In this document: one piece after another, positions 42,590 to 50,047 of the stretch
Position numbering within the stretch: the first letter of the stretch is position 1
Layout: the number at the start of each line of letters is the position of its first letter
Assembly (NCBI RefSeq): GCF_000982825.1
Contig: NZ_CP011047.1
Coordinates: 2,170,001-2,234,000, forward strand
DNA length: 64,000 nucleotides
From: Cronobacter sakazakii
Lineage (GTDB): Bacteria; Pseudomonadota; Gammaproteobacteria; Enterobacterales; Enterobacteriaceae
Direction of reading: 5' to 3'
Made by a program: the position numbers and the translations under genes
Notes under the pieces: generated by a model
Seen by the model: the letters and a program-made list of their open reading frames with translations, nothing else
The model's database searches: none
What the model was told of the DNA's origin: nothing

Positions 42590-43956
42590 GACAGGATATC
42601 GAGGCGAGCGTGATTGGCGGCCTGATGATTGGCGGATTGACGCCGATGGCGAGCGAGGTTCTTGCGACGCTTGAGCCTGAGTCGTTCACCATCCCGCTCT
42701 ACCAGAAAGCCTTTCGCGTTATCCAGAAGCAAGCCCGAAACCGGAACCTCATCGACATGCTCATGGTGGCGGAAGAGTGCGGCGACGAGCATTTCGGCGA
42801 CATCATCGAGACTGCAAAGTCATGCCCCAGCGCGGCGAACCTGAAAGGGTACGCGGGCATGGTCGCGGACAACCATCACCGGCGGCTGGTTTTGCAGCTG
42901 ATGGATGAGATGCGAGGCCCAATTCAGAACGGAACCATCGACGCATCCGGCCAGGCGATGGATGAGCTGGTAAAGCGGCTATCGGCTATCCGCAAGCCAC
43001 GCGACGAAGTCCGGCCTGTTCATCTGGCAGATGTGATTAACGAGTACGCCGATGTGCTGGAAAAGCGCCAGCGCAACGGGGAAGAGTCGGACACGCTGAA
43101 GACCGGGATTTATGAGCTGGATGCGATCACCGGCGGCATGAACGCGCAGGACCTGGTAATTATCGCGGCTCGTCCGGGGTGCGGTAAAACAGAGCTGGCG
43201 TTGAAGATTGCCGAAGGCGTTGCAAGTCACGCAATGCCTGGCGGTGAGCGTCGCGGAGTTCTGATTTTCAGCATGGAGATGAGCAACCTCCAGATAGCAG
43301 AGCGAAGCATCGCCGGAGCCGGAATGTTGCCGGTAAACGCGCTGCGTAACCCCGCGCGACTCGACGATGAAGGCTGGGCCAGAATTTCTAACGGCATTTC
43401 AGCGCTCATTGGTCTGGATGTATGGCTGGTTGATGCATCAAGCCTGACCATCGAGCAGATCCGCTCTATCGCAGAGCGTCACAAGCAGGAGCACCCAAAT
43501 CTTTCGCTGATTCTTGCCGATTACCTCGGCCTGATTAAGAAGCCAAAGGCAGAGCGTAATGACCTGGCGATCGCACACATATCGGGAAGCCTGAAGGCAA
43601 TGGCAAAAGACCTGCGAACGCCGGTTATCTGCCTTAGCCAGCTTTCTCGTGATGTGGAAAAACGCCCCAACAAACGACCAAACAACTCTGACCTGCGCGA
43701 CTCCGGCAGCATCGAACAGGACGCCGACTCAATCATCATGCTCTACCGCGAGGCGGTGTATGACGAGAACAGTCCGGCCGCGCCATTCGCAGAAATCATC
43801 GTCACAAAAAACCGCTTCGGCTCACTCGGCACCGTGTATCAGCGATTTGTTCATGGTCACTTCACACCTTGCGACCAGGACGAAGCCCGCCAGAAATGCA
43901 CACAGGCCGCCGCGCCGAAACAGAAGGGCCAGCGTTACGCGCTGCCTGACGTCTAA
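42586..43956 (+). CDS. DnaB-family replicative helicase (P22 gp12 type)
   Basis: This 456-residue hexameric helicase has the N-terminal DnaB domain (MRQDIEASVIGGLMIGGLTP), Walker A ARPGCGKTELALKIA, Walker B LSLILADYLGLI, and the later motifs ICLSQLSRDVEKRP and GSIEQDADSIIMLYR. It replaces the lambda-P loader strategy: the phage brings its own helicase. The ATG at 42586 overlaps the O stop. Confidence 0.95.
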   Translation: MRQDIEASVIGGLMIGGLTPMASEVLATLEPESFTIPLYQKAFRVIQKQARNRNLIDMLMVAEECGDEHFGDIIETAKSCPSAANLKGYAGMVADNHHRRLVLQLMDEMRGPIQNGTIDASGQAMDELVKRLSAIRKPRDEVRPVHLADVINEYADVLEKRQRNGEESDTLKTGIYELDAITGGMNAQDLVIIAARPGCGKTELALKIAEGVASHAMPGGERRGVLIFSMEMSNLQIAERSIAGAGMLPVNALRNPARLDDEGWARISNGISALIGLDVWLVDASSLTIEQIRSIAERHKQEHPNLSLILADYLGLIKKPKAERNDLAIAHISGSLKAMAKDLRTPVICLSQLSRDVEKRPNKRPNNSDLRDSGSIEQDADSIIMLYREAVYDENSPAAPFAEIIVTKNRFGSLGTVYQRFVHGHFTPCDQDEARQKCTQAAAPKQKGQRYALPDV

Positions 43957-43978
43957 CCGAACATCACAAGGATTAACC

Positions 43979-44563
43979 ATGAGCACCATTAGCACAGAAC
44001 AGGCAAAAGACCTGCGTAACGCATTTGAATGCTGGCAGCAGGACTATGACCCGGTAGAAGACAAAGAGCAGTACGAGATGTTTGGTCTCGGCGTTGTAGC
44101 GATGGATGAGCTTCTGGCGCTGCGCAAAGAGCGGGAGAAGGAAGAATCAGCCGTTTGCCCAAAATGCGGCAACACTGGATTAGCCGATAGCGGCGGGGTG
44201 CAGCCATGGGGAGAGCCAATTCTCATTGAATGTGATTGCACAGCACCGCCCGCGCCTGGTGCTGATGACGACTCTCTGCCGTATGACCCACAGATTGCTG
44301 AGTATGAGCAAATGATGGAAGCCGAGCAGGCACAAGCCGACACCACCTCGCAGCAGTTCGAATCGCTGGCAGGTAAGGCGGTTGTACCGGCGGGGTGGAA
44401 ACTGGTGCCGATTGAGCTAACAAAGGAAATGCGCAGAAAAATTCATCCTTTCGCGGAGGCCCTTTGCCATGGTTGCGGGCGTCAGGTGGTAGCTGACTGC
44501 GTAGACAATGTTACGGCGTCATGGAATGACATGCTCGCGGTAGCGCCTGAGCCATGCAAATAA
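43979..44563 (+). CDS. Phage protein with zinc-finger motifs
   Basis: This 194-residue protein starts MSTISTEQAKDLRNAFECWQ after AAGGATTAACC. It has a C-x2-C site in AVCPKCGNTG with ECDC following, and a second CHGCG near the C-terminus. The middle is acidic and mosaic. It is an accessory protein of unknown role in the rightward operon. Confidence 0.65.
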   Translation: MSTISTEQAKDLRNAFECWQQDYDPVEDKEQYEMFGLGVVAMDELLALRKEREKEESAVCPKCGNTGLADSGGVQPWGEPILIECDCTAPPAPGADDDSLPYDPQIAEYEQMMEAEQAQADTTSQQFESLAGKAVVPAGWKLVPIELTKEMRRKIHPFAEALCHGCGRQVVADCVDNVTASWNDMLAVAPEPCK

Positions 44564-44697
44564 CCATCGACGACATCCAGGTAATATCAGCCTACATCGG
44601 CACTCCTCGCTTCATCGACATCGAAACACTCACCAAACGATATCTCTTTACCAGCCAGCTGATAATGCTTCAGGCAATCAGTAAGGCGAGGTATTGA
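44554..44697 (+). CDS. 47-residue phage protein
   Basis: MQITIDDIQVISAYIGTPRF starts a short protein ending LMLQAISKARY-like (QLIMLQAISKARY). It overlaps the end of the previous gene, as is usual in this operon. Function unknown. Confidence 0.6.
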   Translation: MQITIDDIQVISAYIGTPRFIDIETLTKRYLFTSQLIMLQAISKARY

Positions 44698-44710
44698 GCG
44701 GAGACTCATC

Positions 44711-45196
44711 ATGATAACCAAGTTGCAAATTATGACCTGGTTCGAAATGAACCGGAAAGGCACAGTCAAGCAGCTCGTTGAGGAGCTCGGCGGAAAGGGC
44801 GACCGTGTGGCCGCCATAGTCTGTGGTCTTGTGCGAGAGGGCGCATTGGTACGCTCTGCAAGCACCGGCATGGGAACACGCTGCCGCCTTTATGAACTTA
44901 GTGAAGGTAAAACGAGTCGCCAGCGTATCCGCGAATACGTCACTGAACATGGTCCGGTATCGTCCCGCCAGGTTTCAGAGGGCACCGGCATAGATATGGG
45001 CGCAGTACAGCGCATTCTCCGTGACGAACACGATTCAGGACGTATTGAGCGCTACAACTCGGAGAAGTGCAGCGAGCACCAGGGTTCATTCCTGTATGTC
45101 GCAGCGCATGAGTTATGCAAGTTCGGATGCTCAAACCCCATGACGGCGTTTATCAATCAGCAGCTGCGCGCGGTGCGGCAGGAGATGAGGGTATGA
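44711..45196 (+). CDS. Winged-helix phage protein
   Basis: This 161-residue protein has two HTH-like segments: TVKQLVEELGGKGDRVAAIV and GPVSSRQVSEGTGIDMGAVQ. It is probably a DNA-binding regulator; the C-terminus holds three Cys. Its stop overlaps the start of the next gene. No target is known. Confidence 0.65.
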   Translation: MITKLQIMTWFEMNRKGTVKQLVEELGGKGDRVAAIVCGLVREGALVRSASTGMGTRCRLYELSEGKTSRQRIREYVTEHGPVSSRQVSEGTGIDMGAVQRILRDEHDSGRIERYNSEKCSEHQGSFLYVAAHELCKFGCSNPMTAFINQQLRAVRQEMRV

Positions 45197-45348
45197 GCAT
45201 CATAATGCTGGTCTTCATCGGCCTGTGCTTCATGTTCGCGGCCATCGTTAAACAGGACGGCCTGATGTTCACTGACGCGCTGATTCTGCTGTGCAGTGCA
45301 TTCGTACTGATTAAGCTGGAGAAGAGGAATGAGAAAACAAACTTTTGA
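45193..45348 (+). CDS. Small membrane protein, 51 residues
   Basis: MSIIMLVFIGLCFMFAAIVK, then DALILLCSAFVLIKL give two membrane segments and a charged tail KLEKRNEKTNF. It overlaps both neighbours. Similar small membrane proteins appear before ninB in some lambdoid phages; role unknown. Confidence 0.65.
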   Translation: MSIIMLVFIGLCFMFAAIVKQDGLMFTDALILLCSAFVLIKLEKRNEKTNF

Positions 45349-45769
45349 AATTCGCACACCGCTAGTCCAGCAAAACGCAATCCGCACCATCCAGCAGCTT
45401 TACCCCGACCCGGAAAGACCTCTCATCGTAACCATTCAGGAAAAGACGCGCTCAATAGAGCAGAACAAGCGTCTTTGGGCGACCCTGCGCGATGTGTCTG
45501 AGCAGGTCGTCTGGCATGGCATGAAGCTGGATAGCGAAGACTGGAAGCACATCTTCACGGCGGCGCTTAAAGGCCAACGCTCAGCGCCGGGGATTAAAGG
45601 CGGTTTTGTCGTGCTCGGCCAGTCGACCTCAAAGATGCGCGTAAGCGAATTCAGCGAGCTTCTGGAGCTGATTTACGCATTCGGTGCAGAGAGAGGCGTC
45701 AGTTGGAGTGAAGACGCTCGGGAAGCGATTGAGTGGGCTAAGCGAACAGGAAGGAAGGTGGCAGCATGA
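45329..45769 (+). CDS. ninB: NinB recombination protein (Orf type)
   Basis: This 146-residue protein has the NinB features LIVTIQEKTRSIEQNKRLWA, DWKHIFTAALKGQRSAPG and SEFSELLELIYAFGAERGV. Lambda NinB (Orf) binds single-stranded DNA and SSB and helps recombination in place of RecFOR. It starts the nin block. Confidence 0.95.
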   Translation: MRKQTFEIRTPLVQQNAIRTIQQLYPDPERPLIVTIQEKTRSIEQNKRLWATLRDVSEQVVWHGMKLDSEDWKHIFTAALKGQRSAPGIKGGFVVLGQSTSKMRVSEFSELLELIYAFGAERGVSWSEDAREAIEWAKRTGRKVAA

Positions 45770-45948
45770 GGCGACAGCGACGAAGTATTACCGACATAGT
45801 CTGCGAAAACTGCAAGTTTATGGTCCGACCCCGCCGCAAGAAGAAACCTGAATTACCTCCCTCACAAATCCCAACATACGCGTATACGGCCCACCTGGCT
45901 GATGTCCGGTGGTTGCGTCAACGCGCCAGGAGGAAGAATGACCAATGA
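45766..45948 (+). CDS. ninE: NinE
   Basis: This 60-residue basic protein, MRRQRRSITDIVCENCKFMV, ends LADVRWLRQRARRKNDQ, matching NinE of lambda and P22. It has a CENC pair. Function unknown. It overlaps ninB by ATGA. Confidence 0.9.
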   Translation: MRRQRRSITDIVCENCKFMVRPRRKKKPELPPSQIPTYAYTAHLADVRWLRQRARRKNDQ

Positions 45949-46015
45949 ATACGAGTACGCAGAGCGTTTCGCCGACCTCATGGAAGACATGCAGGGCGAC
46001 GGCGTGGACGCGTGA
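45938..46015 (+). CDS. 25-residue acidic frame
   Basis: MTNEYEYAERFADLMEDMQG, then DGVDA. GGAGGAAG precedes the start and the stop overlaps the next GTG, so it sits well in the coupled chain. It may be a micro-gene or a ribosome bridge. Confidence 0.45.
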   Translation: MTNEYEYAERFADLMEDMQGDGVDA

Positions 46016-46161
46016 ACATCCTGATGAATTACCTCATGGGCTTCGTCGAGCAGGCTACAGAAGGTGACGAGGACAAAGGGCTCATCTGGCAACTGGAAGA
46101 CAAAGAGCTGGTTATCACCATTGAGCCAGTCGACGGCACAAACACAGCGAGGCTGCACTGA
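46012..46161 (+). CDS. 49-residue acidic protein before the methyltransferase
   Basis: It starts at a GTG sharing GTGA with the previous stop: VNILMNYLMGFVEQATEGDE, ending VDGTNTARLH. Its stop overlaps the methyltransferase ATG (TGATG). Function unknown. Confidence 0.55.
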   Translation: MNILMNYLMGFVEQATEGDEDKGLIWQLEDKELVITIEPVDGTNTARLH

Positions 46162-47219
46162 TGCCAGCTTATTACAACGAAATTGATCCGTATGCAGCTC
46201 AGTGGCTGCGCAATCTGATATCCGCCGGCCATATAGCGCCAGGCGAAGTTGACGAAAGGAGCATTGAAGATGTCACACCTGACGACCTGCGAGGATTCAC
46301 GCAGTGCCATTTCTTCGCCGGTATCGGCGTCTGGTCTCATTCCCTCCGCCTCGCAGAATGGCCTGACGATAAGCCAGTATGGACAGGATCCTGCCCGTGC
46401 CAGCCTTTCAGCGCGGCAGGCAAAGGCGATGGGTTTGCTGACGAGCGGCACCTTTGGCCCGCATTCTTCCACCTCATTAGCCAGTGCAAACCTCAGCATG
46501 TCTTTGGCGAACAGGTTGCAGCAGGTAACGCAAACGCATGGTTCGACCTTGTTCAATCAGACCTGGAAGGAATGGACTACGCCTTTGGGCTTACGCCGTT
46601 TACGTCAGCGAGCATCGGTGCGCCGCACATCAGAGAGCGCGCTTTCTGGGTGGCCAACTCCAACAGCAGCCTCTGTGACAGGCGCTGGAGCGACCGGCAG
46701 ACAAGGTGGCCTGAACATCCAGACTGCGGTTACGTTGGCTGGCTGGCAGACGCCAGTAGCGAACGACGCGACCGGCTCGACCCATTGCTACAGCGGGAAG
46801 AATCAGGACGGATCGCCGAAAGTCTGCCTGAAACTACCGGACTCGGTTCTTCTTGCGGGTTGGCCAACTCCCCAAGTGAGCAACATAACCAACGCAACAA
46901 CAGTGCAGATGAGCGGAGATGGTCGAGAAACCCCGAACAAAATCGGATGGGCGGCGAGTCTGTGCGGGCCCTTGAGGTTAACGGTTTTTGGCGAGATGCG
47001 GACTGGCTCTTATGTCGAGATGGCAAATGGCGTCCAGTTGAACCCGGCACATTCCCGCTGGTTGATGGGGCTGCCGCACGAATGGGACGAGTGCAGCCCG
47101 CACTGGCAAGAATGGCAAGTCGCAACCGCACCGGAAGATTGAAAGGCTACGGAAATGCCATAAATGCTCAGGCGGCGAAAACTTTCATTGAAGCATATAT
47201 GGAGTGCACAAATGCTTAA
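46161..47219 (+). CDS. C5-cytosine DNA methyltransferase
   Basis: This 352-residue protein has methyltransferase motif I CHFFAGIGVWSHSLRLA (residues 49-65), the catalytic loop GSCPCQPFSAAGKGDGFADE (PCQ), motif VI as FGEQV instead of the common ENV, motif VIII RERAFWVA, and motif X GYGNAINAQAAKTFIEAYME. It should make 5-methylcytosine, perhaps protecting phage DNA from restriction. The region from about residue 175 to 300, the target-recognition part, is full of LAD/LAN repeats and overlaps a second long gene in another frame. Confidence 0.9.
   Translation: MPAYYNEIDPYAAQWLRNLISAGHIAPGEVDERSIEDVTPDDLRGFTQCHFFAGIGVWSHSLRLAEWPDDKPVWTGSCPCQPFSAAGKGDGFADERHLWPAFFHLISQCKPQHVFGEQVAAGNANAWFDLVQSDLEGMDYAFGLTPFTSASIGAPHIRERAFWVANSNSSLCDRRWSDRQTRWPEHPDCGYVGWLADASSERRDRLDPLLQREESGRIAESLPETTGLGSSCGLANSPSEQHNQRNNSADERRWSRNPEQNRMGGESVRALEVNGFWRDADWLLCRDGKWRPVEPGTFPLVDGAAARMGRVQPALARMASRNRTGRLKGYGNAINAQAAKTFIEAYMECTNA
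46270..47142 (+). CDS. Same-strand overlapping gene inside the methyltransferase gene
   Basis: Reading +1 relative to the methyltransferase, a 290-residue frame starts with ATG at 46270 behind AAAGGAG (46254-46260). It contains ASLSARQAKAMGLLTSGTFG, GSTLFNQTWKEWTTPLG, three GW(P/Q)TP units and the end LNPAHSRWLMGLPHEWDE. I recognise these strings from a widespread, uncharacterised phage protein family. The C-terminal block resembles the segment before motif X in other C5 methyltransferases. Whether it is translated is not proven; the ribosome binding site and length favour it. Confidence 0.65.
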   Translation: MSHLTTCEDSRSAISSPVSASGLIPSASQNGLTISQYGQDPARASLSARQAKAMGLLTSGTFGPHSSTSLASANLSMSLANRLQQVTQTHGSTLFNQTWKEWTTPLGLRRLRQRASVRRTSESALSGWPTPTAASVTGAGATGRQGGLNIQTAVTLAGWQTPVANDATGSTHCYSGKNQDGSPKVCLKLPDSVLLAGWPTPQVSNITNATTVQMSGDGRETPNKIGWAASLCGPLRLTVFGEMRTGSYVEMANGVQLNPAHSRWLMGLPHEWDECSPHWQEWQVATAPED

Positions 47220-47388
47220 CCCCACCCAAACCCAAACCTACGAGCAGCAGAGCATAGCCAGAGCTCTCTGCGCAGGATGCAGCAAGCAACTGGAGCCTGA
47301 TGAGGTATATGCCTGCGGCGAGTGCATCAACGAATGGCTTGTGTATCGAGACCCCAATCATTTTGTGGCGGAGGATGAAGATGAGTGA
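47212..47388 (+). CDS. ninF: NinF-like zinc-ribbon protein
   Basis: This 58-residue protein, MLNPTQTQTYEQQSIARALC, has CAGC and CGEC pairs and an acidic end VAEDEDE. Length, Cys pairs and place match NinF. GGAGTGCACAA precedes the start. Confidence 0.8.
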   Translation: MLNPTQTQTYEQQSIARALCAGCSKQLEPDEVYACGECINEWLVYRDPNHFVAEDEDE

Positions 47389-47674
47389 CTTTTCTGAATT
47401 GGTATCATTCCAAAAAGACCGTGATGCACAGACAACAGAGACCCGATATTTCACGCAGCATTGCTCAAAAAGCACAAGGTTCAATGGCAGGCGAGGATCA
47501 ATTCTGAACCAAGAATTGGTCATTAAAGGAGACCTCCGTTACCCGTTCTTTGAGGCTTCAATGGAAATGAAGGATTTTCCTCGGTGCAGTTCTGAGCGGG
47601 AAGCAGCTTTGAAGCTTGCTGAGTGGATGCAAAGGATGGGCGCTGCAATCGAGAATTACTGGAGCGAACCATAA
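47381..47674 (+). CDS. 97-residue nin-region protein
   Basis: The ATG at 47381 follows GGAGGATGAAG and gives MSDFSELVSFQKDRDAQTTE. It ends QRMGAAIENYWSEP and touches the ninG start (TAATG). No family is recognised. Confidence 0.65.
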   Translation: MSDFSELVSFQKDRDAQTTETRYFTQHCSKSTRFNGRRGSILNQELVIKGDLRYPFFEASMEMKDFPRCSSEREAALKLAEWMQRMGAAIENYWSEP

Positions 47675-48285
47675 TGGCTAAATCACCTCGCCGACGCTGT
47701 AAAAACGAAGAGTGCAGAGAATGGTTTCACCCGGCATTCGCTAATCAGTGGTGGTGTGGCCCTGAATGCGGCGCAAAGATAGCGCTGGAGCGACGAAGCA
47801 GGGAGCGCGACAAAGCACTCAAAGCAGCAGAGAAGAAGCGACGAAGAGAAGAACAGCAGCAGAAAGACAGACTCAAGATTCGAAAGCTCGCCTTAAAGCC
47901 CCTCAGCTACTTCCACAAACTCACTCAGCAGGCATTTAACGAATACATCCGCACAAGAGATGCAGGTAGTCCATGCATAAGCTGCGGCAGGCTTACGGGC
48001 GCAAAAATGAACGCAGGCCATTTCAGGACGGTCGCGGCTTCTCCGGAAACCCGGTACGACGAAACCAACTGTCACATCCAATGCGAACACTGTAATTCGT
48101 ACCTGTCGGGGAATATCGGAGCATACCGCCCGAGGCTCATCGAAAAAATAGGGAATGAAGCCTATGAAAAATTGATGGGTCCGCACGAGAAAAAGAAGTG
48201 GACGCGTGAGGATTTGCAGGAGCTGGCGAGGCACTACAGACAGAAAACCAAAGCACTGCGTGAGAGCAGGGAGGAGGCCGCATGA
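47674..48285 (+). CDS. ninG: NinG (Rap) Holliday-junction nuclease
   Basis: This 203-residue protein has an N-terminal zinc site (CKNEECREWFHPAF, WWCGPECG), a basic coiled middle and the HNH-like part SCGRLTGAKMNAGHFRTVA with HIQCEHCNSYLSGN. Lambda Rap cuts recombination intermediates and is used in Red-type exchange. The ATG at 47674 overlaps the previous stop. Confidence 0.95.
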   Translation: MAKSPRRRCKNEECREWFHPAFANQWWCGPECGAKIALERRSRERDKALKAAEKKRRREEQQQKDRLKIRKLALKPLSYFHKLTQQAFNEYIRTRDAGSPCISCGRLTGAKMNAGHFRTVAASPETRYDETNCHIQCEHCNSYLSGNIGAYRPRLIEKIGNEAYEKLMGPHEKKKWTREDLQELARHYRQKTKALRESREEAA

Positions 48286-48506
48286 GCAAAATCCAGTACC
48301 AAATGACCACAGCCGCTGTGTTCGACGGCGTCGTTTATCCAGTCAGTTTCAGCGGCCCCGAATCAATCCGGAAGGAAATAGACGGCGCAGTTAACTGGTT
48401 CTGCCGGTGGTGCAATGAAGAGCGCGCGGTCGTCAGGTCAAAGATGCTGGTCAGTTGTTGGGGTACATACCTGAATCATGACCAAGTTATGTCGGAGGCC
48501 TTATGA
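48282..48506 (+). CDS. 74-residue nin-region protein
   Basis: MSKIQYQMTTAAVFDGVVYP, then NWFCRWCNEERAVVRSK. It overlaps ninG and the next gene by ATGA. Function unknown. Confidence 0.65.
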   Translation: MSKIQYQMTTAAVFDGVVYPVSFSGPESIRKEIDGAVNWFCRWCNEERAVVRSKMLVSCWGTYLNHDQVMSEAL

Positions 48507-48760
48507 GCGAAGTAAGCAGAGAGGTCTGTGAGGAATATCTCGATGCGTTAGTGACGGTTGAGTTAGCAGCCAAGCTGGCGCAGAAAGACGGCCGCAAGGT
48601 TAACGGCGCTATCCGCGCAACGGTGAACGCCTTACTTCCACGACTCAGCGACCGAAAAGTCAGTGGAATATTTACCGGCCTAGCACGCCAGCCATTCCCG
48701 GACGGTGCGCTGAAGATGTTAAGGCGACAACTCGATTCAATGGTGGGAGAGCCAGTATGA
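48503..48760 (+). CDS. 85-residue nin-region protein
   Basis: A helical protein, MSEVSREVCEEYLDALVTVE, with DGRKVNGAIRATVNALLPRL. It lies in the ATGA chain before the late regulator. No motif is recognised. Confidence 0.65.
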   Translation: MSEVSREVCEEYLDALVTVELAAKLAQKDGRKVNGAIRATVNALLPRLSDRKVSGIFTGLARQPFPDGALKMLRRQLDSMVGEPV

Positions 48761-48936
48761 GCACAATAACCCATATCTCATCAGCGCAGCAGCGCCAGAA
48801 GGATAAGGAGATGCTTGAGGTTGTTGAGTGGCAGCTTAACAACGTTCACGAGACGGAGCGCCGCTTAAAGGAAATGCGTAAGGAGCTGGAAAACCGGCTC
48901 GGCATCAACAAACCAGATGGAGGCGATGCAGCATGA
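48757..48936 (+). CDS. 59-residue coiled-coil protein
   Basis: MSTITHISSAQQRQKDKEML, then HETERRLKEMRKELENRL forms a helical coil. Start and stop overlap both neighbours by ATGA. Role unknown; it is too short for usual gene callers. Confidence 0.65.
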   Translation: MSTITHISSAQQRQKDKEMLEVVEWQLNNVHETERRLKEMRKELENRLGINKPDGGDAA

Positions 48937-49547
48937 GGCTCACACCAGTATTTGGTATGGTTAACTTCATCGACGATGCTCACTTCCGCCGCGTATGGAA
49001 GCATCCGAAGAAAACTATAAACTCCCGCCAGAAAGCTTGGGTGCATTACATGCTTCAGGTATGGGGAAAAGTAAACGCAGGTGACGATTCGCCGGCCGGG
49101 GCTATCAACGTTATCGGACGCCTGATGATTCGCAGTCAGTGGAGCGATGATAAGGCCAAGCAGATAGAAAACGTTGTCATGCGGCTATACGAGGAAGAAG
49201 GCTTGCGGGGCGATGCTCTGTATCAGAAAGCTCGCAAATTGGTCATCCCGCAATCTTCATTCAGCAACATCATCGCTCTCGCCAAAGAATCAGATGATGC
49301 TGCGTTTGTTGAGCGCGTAATGGTTAAAACCTTTCACCGTGAAAGCCCCGTCCGCGATGTAGCTATTAAGCGATATTGCCACCGCAATTGCACGCAAGAT
49401 ATCGCTAAGCTGATGAGCCATGTCACCGGAATGGATGTGCAGTCATGTCGGCGTCGTGTTGTCTGGTGCGAGAACGTGCTCGATTCGGAAATATTTTTCG
49501 CAATGAAGCGTGAAATTGAGAATGAATTTCCTCAATTGGCGGCTTAA
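48933..49547 (+). CDS. Putative late antiterminator (Q position)
   Basis: This 204-residue basic protein starts MRLTPVFGMVNFIDDAHFRR and has KESDDAAFVERVMVKTFHRE, IKRYCHRNCTQDIAKLMSHV and DVQSCRRRVVWCENVL. It is the last gene of the rightward operon, directly before the late leader with a promoter and terminator, the place of Q. The sequence is not lambda Q or phage 82 Q; a DUF1133-like family is possible. The role is inferred from position. Confidence 0.6.
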   Translation: MRLTPVFGMVNFIDDAHFRRVWKHPKKTINSRQKAWVHYMLQVWGKVNAGDDSPAGAINVIGRLMIRSQWSDDKAKQIENVVMRLYEEEGLRGDALYQKARKLVIPQSSFSNIIALAKESDDAAFVERVMVKTFHRESPVRDVAIKRYCHRNCTQDIAKLMSHVTGMDVQSCRRRVVWCENVLDSEIFFAMKREIENEFPQLAA

Positions 49548-49570
49548 GTAATAAATATTTTCCGAAAGCA

Positions 49571-49735
49571 TTGCATTCGCGAAATCGAAGTAGTACATTT
49601 TGTGTATGCTCGGAGCAAAAGCGAACTGAGCAGCCCAAATTGAAGTCCACGCCACCCGGCCGCAGATAATATTAAGAGTCTGCATGCTGGCTTGGTATGG
49701 CAAAAGCCCTGAGTTAATAGCTCGGGGCTTTTTTG
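49571..49735 (+). promoter_or_regulatory. Late promoter candidate and tR'-like terminator
   Basis: TTGCAT (49571-49576), 17 bp and TACATT (49594-49599) could be the late promoter. The terminator AAAGCCCTGAG, loop, CTCGGGGCTTTTTT at 49702-49735 stands about 100 bp downstream, as tR' does in lambdoid phages. Q would act here to open the late operon. The promoter is weak by sequence; the terminator is clear. Confidence 0.55.
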
Positions 49736-49751
49736 TTTCCACAACAGGTAA

Positions 49752-49815
49752 GAGCATTGAGCGATGTCGGAGATCGCCATTATTGGTAGAGGGTTCGAAT
49801 CCCTACCCAGTGCTC
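49752..49815 (+). ncRNA. tRNA-like fold 1 in the late leader
   Basis: GAGCATTG (49752-49759) pairs with CAGTGCTC (49808-49815) over 8 bp. Inside is a 5-bp stem GCGAT/ATCGC with a 7-base loop GTCGGAG, which looks like an anticodon arm (U33, CGG, A37). A T-arm-like hairpin (49785-49807) with loop TTCGAAT directly abuts the closing stem. There is no D arm and no encoded CCA end, so it is not a normal tRNA. Confidence 0.55.
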
Positions 49816-49821
49816 TTTCCG

Positions 49822-49896
49822 TTGTGGTGAATGCGCAGGCAGAACAATTGCTAGATTGGTTAAACCATTCGTCGGGATAAGCGCCGGCCACCACAA
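49822..49896 (+). ncRNA. tRNA-like fold 2 in the late leader
   Basis: TTGTGGTG (49822-49829) pairs perfectly with CACCACAA (49889-49896), closing 75 bases. A 5-bp hairpin GTCGG/CCGGC (49871-49888) directly abuts the closing stem in the T-arm place, and a small hairpin TGGT/ACCA sits at 49857-49867. It lacks TTC in the loop. It may be a degenerate tRNA or a phage leader RNA. Confidence 0.45.
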
Positions 49897-49916
49897 TCAA
49901 ATAACTCCAAATATTT

Positions 49917-49942
49917 AAGGCTCGCTTATCGCGGGCCTTTTT
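49917..49942 (+). terminator. Second terminator of the late leader
   Basis: AAGGCTCGC, loop and GCGGGCCTTTTT form a hairpin with a T run between the tRNA-like folds and the holin gene; Q-modified polymerase would have to pass it. Confidence 0.75.
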
Positions 49943-50047
49943 CGTATTAGGCCACAGGCAATCAATCACAGATGAACCCTCGCATCCTTTGCCTTGCTGG
50001 CCTTTCCTAACTACACCACAGCACTTCCATAACCGGAGGTGTGAGAA

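Noticed and set aside
46730..47131. Minus-strand frame inside the methyltransferase gene
   Set aside because: Unlike the +1 frame on the same strand, it has no ribosome binding site and no recognised motif.
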